A stretch of 5,904 nucleotides of DNA. Source: DASUBV01 sp035763085. Its GTDB lineage: Bacteria; Actinomycetota; Actinomycetes; Streptosporangiales; Streptosporangiaceae. Location of the stretch: NCBI GenBank assembly GCA_035763085.1, contig DASUBV010000302.1, positions 1 through 5,904 of the forward strand. The letters are read 5' to 3'. Below, piece after piece: positions 4,985 through 5,904 of the stretch; within the stretch, counting starts at the first letter, position 1, and the number at the start of each line of letters is the position of its first letter. The translations under genes were made by a program, and so were the position numbers. Below the pieces are notes generated by a model. The model had not been told where the DNA came from, did not search any database, and worked only from the letters and a program-made list of their open reading frames with translations.

Positions 4985-5030
4985 CATGCCTGCCTCGCGG
5001 ACCTTGGCCACGGATGCGGCCGGCCGCCTG

Positions 5031-5330
5031 CTACGGCGGTAGCCGGGGAGGTAAGGAGTCGTGCCGGTTCCCGGCGTGACCGACGGCCTTGCTACGGCCG
5101 GGGGCCGTCCGCATTTTCGGGGGGTCTGCGTGAGGCCAGCCCGTTGGACGCGAGAGCCCGGACGGGGCGCGCGGGCCAGCGCAGCGGCTCGCGCAGAACT
5201 GGCCTCGCTGGAACTTGAGCAACTCGGCGAAGAGCGCCGGCCTCTGCAGGAAATGCCGGGCGAGGGCGCCCGGCGAGGGGGTAGCGAAGAACCCGATGAG
5301 CTCGGGGAGCGCACTGGGGAGTTCATGCAT
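5031..5330 (-). CDS. Unrecognised ORF following the STAS gene
   Basis: A 99-residue frame starting MHELPSALPELIGFFATPSP, then GALARHFLQRPALFAELLKF. Counted by hand, the first 50 codons have about 88 percent G/C at third positions and about 50 percent at second positions, the pattern of real coding DNA in this genome. After about residue 50 the sequence becomes less protein-like (Arg, Pro and Gly rich), so it may be the front of a truncated gene. It starts 20 bases downstream of the STAS stop with no clear Shine-Dalgarno sequence, so expression would depend on read-through or coupling. No family is recognised. A plus-strand frame, GTG 5061 to 5399, has GGAGG 9 bases before its start but antisense-like composition and overlaps the STAS 3' end. 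Confidence 0.35.
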   Translation of the reverse strand: MHELPSALPELIGFFATPSPGALARHFLQRPALFAELLKFQRGQFCASRCAGPRAPSGLSRPTGWPHADPPKMRTAPGRSKAVGHAGNRHDSLPPRLPP

Positions 5331-5350
5331 ATCGGACGGGCTGTGGGAGG

Positions 5351-5719
5351 CTATTTCCCTGCCGGTTCGGCGGCGAGCGCGCTGCCGAGGTCCGGGTAGA
5401 TGGTGAAGCTGCGGTCCAGGCCGGTCGAGCGCATGAACTGCGTGACCGGACTGCTGGGGGCGGCCAGGCGCACCATGGTGCCCAGCAGCCTGGCACGGCG
5501 TTGCGTGCCGATCAGCACGGCCAGCAGCGACGCGTCACAAGACAGGACGTGTGACAGGTCGAGAACCAGCAGGCCCGTGCCGCGGTGGAGCGCGTCGGTC
5601 AGGCGTTCCCGCAGCGCCGGGGCGGCGTCGATGTTCAGGGCGCCGCGCAGTCTGACGATCGTGCGGCCGCCGGGCGGAGCTGCTCGCGGGCGGCGGAAGG
5701 TGCCGTCGGCGCTGGTCAC
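5351..5719 (-). CDS. STAS domain anti-sigma factor antagonist (RsbV/SpoIIAA type)
   Basis: A 122-residue single STAS domain. In partner switching this protein, when unphosphorylated, binds an anti-sigma kinase and releases its sigma factor; phosphorylation of one Ser blocks binding and a SpoIIE-type phosphatase reverses it. Visible landmarks are the first strand TIVRLRGALNIDAAPALRER (20-39), the central strand LLVLDLSHV (50-58), the phosphorylation loop SCDASLLAVLIG (60-71), where Ser64 matches the modified Ser of DSSG-type loops, then LGTMVRLAAPSSPV and TIYPDLGSALA at the C-terminus. The usual Gly after the Ser is Leu here. GTG 5719 is the start; its GTGA overlaps the stop of the upstream DUF5994 gene, implying translational coupling. 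The GAF-SpoIIE phosphatase at 1748-3091 is a plausible enzyme for it. The kinase partner is not in the window. Confidence 0.92.
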   Translation of the reverse strand: MTSADGTFRRPRAAPPGGRTIVRLRGALNIDAAPALRERLTDALHRGTGLLVLDLSHVLSCDASLLAVLIGTQRRARLLGTMVRLAAPSSPVTQFMRSTGLDRSFTIYPDLGSALAAEPAGK

Positions 5720-5904
5720 GACGGTCCCGGTCCAGCTGCGGGCAGGGGGCTGGCTGCTGCGCGGAGCGCGGCCAGGATGGCGGGGGCGTGATCTCGGTTC
5801 CCGGCCTGGACCGCCTGTTCCATCGCCGCCCGGGCATCCTGTTCGCCGGTGTGCGGGGGGATGGTGACCAGGTCGGTTCGCTGGCCGCTGGCGGAGATGG
5901 CGGT
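5716..5904 (-). CDS. DUF5994 family protein, copy B, 5' end off the window
   Basis: The last 62 residues of a second DUF5994 protein, entering from the right edge. It reads TAISASGQRTDLVTIPP, HTGEQDARAAMEQAVQAGNR and DHAPAILAALRAAASP before stopping at 5718-5716. Hand alignment to copy A (3242-3823) gives 23 identities over the 39 residues after the shared RTD, with a one-residue gap just before it. Unlike copy A it ends soon after the LAAL helix and lacks the STWEWEGG tail. The stop overlaps the GTG start of the STAS gene by 4 bases (GTGA), so the two proteins are probably made in step. Start, length and promoter cannot be seen. Confidence 0.85.
   Translation of the reverse strand, partial: TAISASGQRTDLVTIPPHTGEQDARAAMEQAVQAGNRDHAPAILAALRAAASPLPAAGPGPS

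Noticed and set aside
5061..5399. Plus-strand 112-codon ORF with GGAGG nine bases before its GTG
   Set aside because: Composition is antisense-like, it overlaps the STAS 3' end, and the opposite strand shows better codon structure.

Overview
This GC-rich window, with strong G/C preference at codon third positions, looks like chromosomal DNA of a filamentous actinomycete (Streptomyces, Streptosporangiales or a relative). The protein families point the same way: DUF5994, a GAF-SpoIIE phosphatase, a STAS anti-sigma antagonist and a small winged-helix regulator. No RNA gene, CRISPR array or complete mobile element was seen.

Layout. (1) 1-927, minus: a GT-B glycosyltransferase (GT4-like) whose C-terminus lies off the left edge. 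(2) 928-1487: about 560 bases with no convincing gene, holding an interrupted hairpin (1174-1202) and a tandem pair of ATCTC-N5-GAGAT palindromes (1437-1466). (3) 1488-1739, minus: a tyrosine recombinase/integrase remnant lacking its N-terminus and an internal block, ending almost against the next gene. (4) 1748-4064, minus: a probable operon transcribed leftwards, made of a 70-residue basic protein, a DUF5994 protein and a GAF-SpoIIE (PP2C-type) phosphatase. (5) 4065-4229: a divergent control region with GTGACC repeats and an AT-rich, palindrome-bearing promoter island. (6) 4230-4912, plus: a small winged-helix DNA-binding protein followed by a small protein resembling the HicA fold, with a hairpin between them. 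(7) 4957-4984: a perfect 28-bp palindrome where opposing transcription units converge, probably a bidirectional terminator. (8) 5031-5904, minus: a second DUF5994 gene (5' part off the right edge) overlapping by 4 bp a STAS anti-sigma-factor antagonist, followed by an unrecognised ORF with coding-like composition.

How it may work together. SpoIIE-type phosphatases and STAS proteins are the phosphatase and antagonist halves of partner-switching sigma-factor control: the phosphatase dephosphorylates the STAS serine, and the STAS protein then sequesters an anti-sigma kinase. Both halves are here, each directly downstream of a DUF5994 paralogue. No RsbW-like kinase or sigma factor is in the window. 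The most interesting inference is that DUF5994, a family of unknown function, belongs to this signalling module. The integrase remnant and the sharp boundary beside the phosphatase gene suggest past rearrangement or integration.
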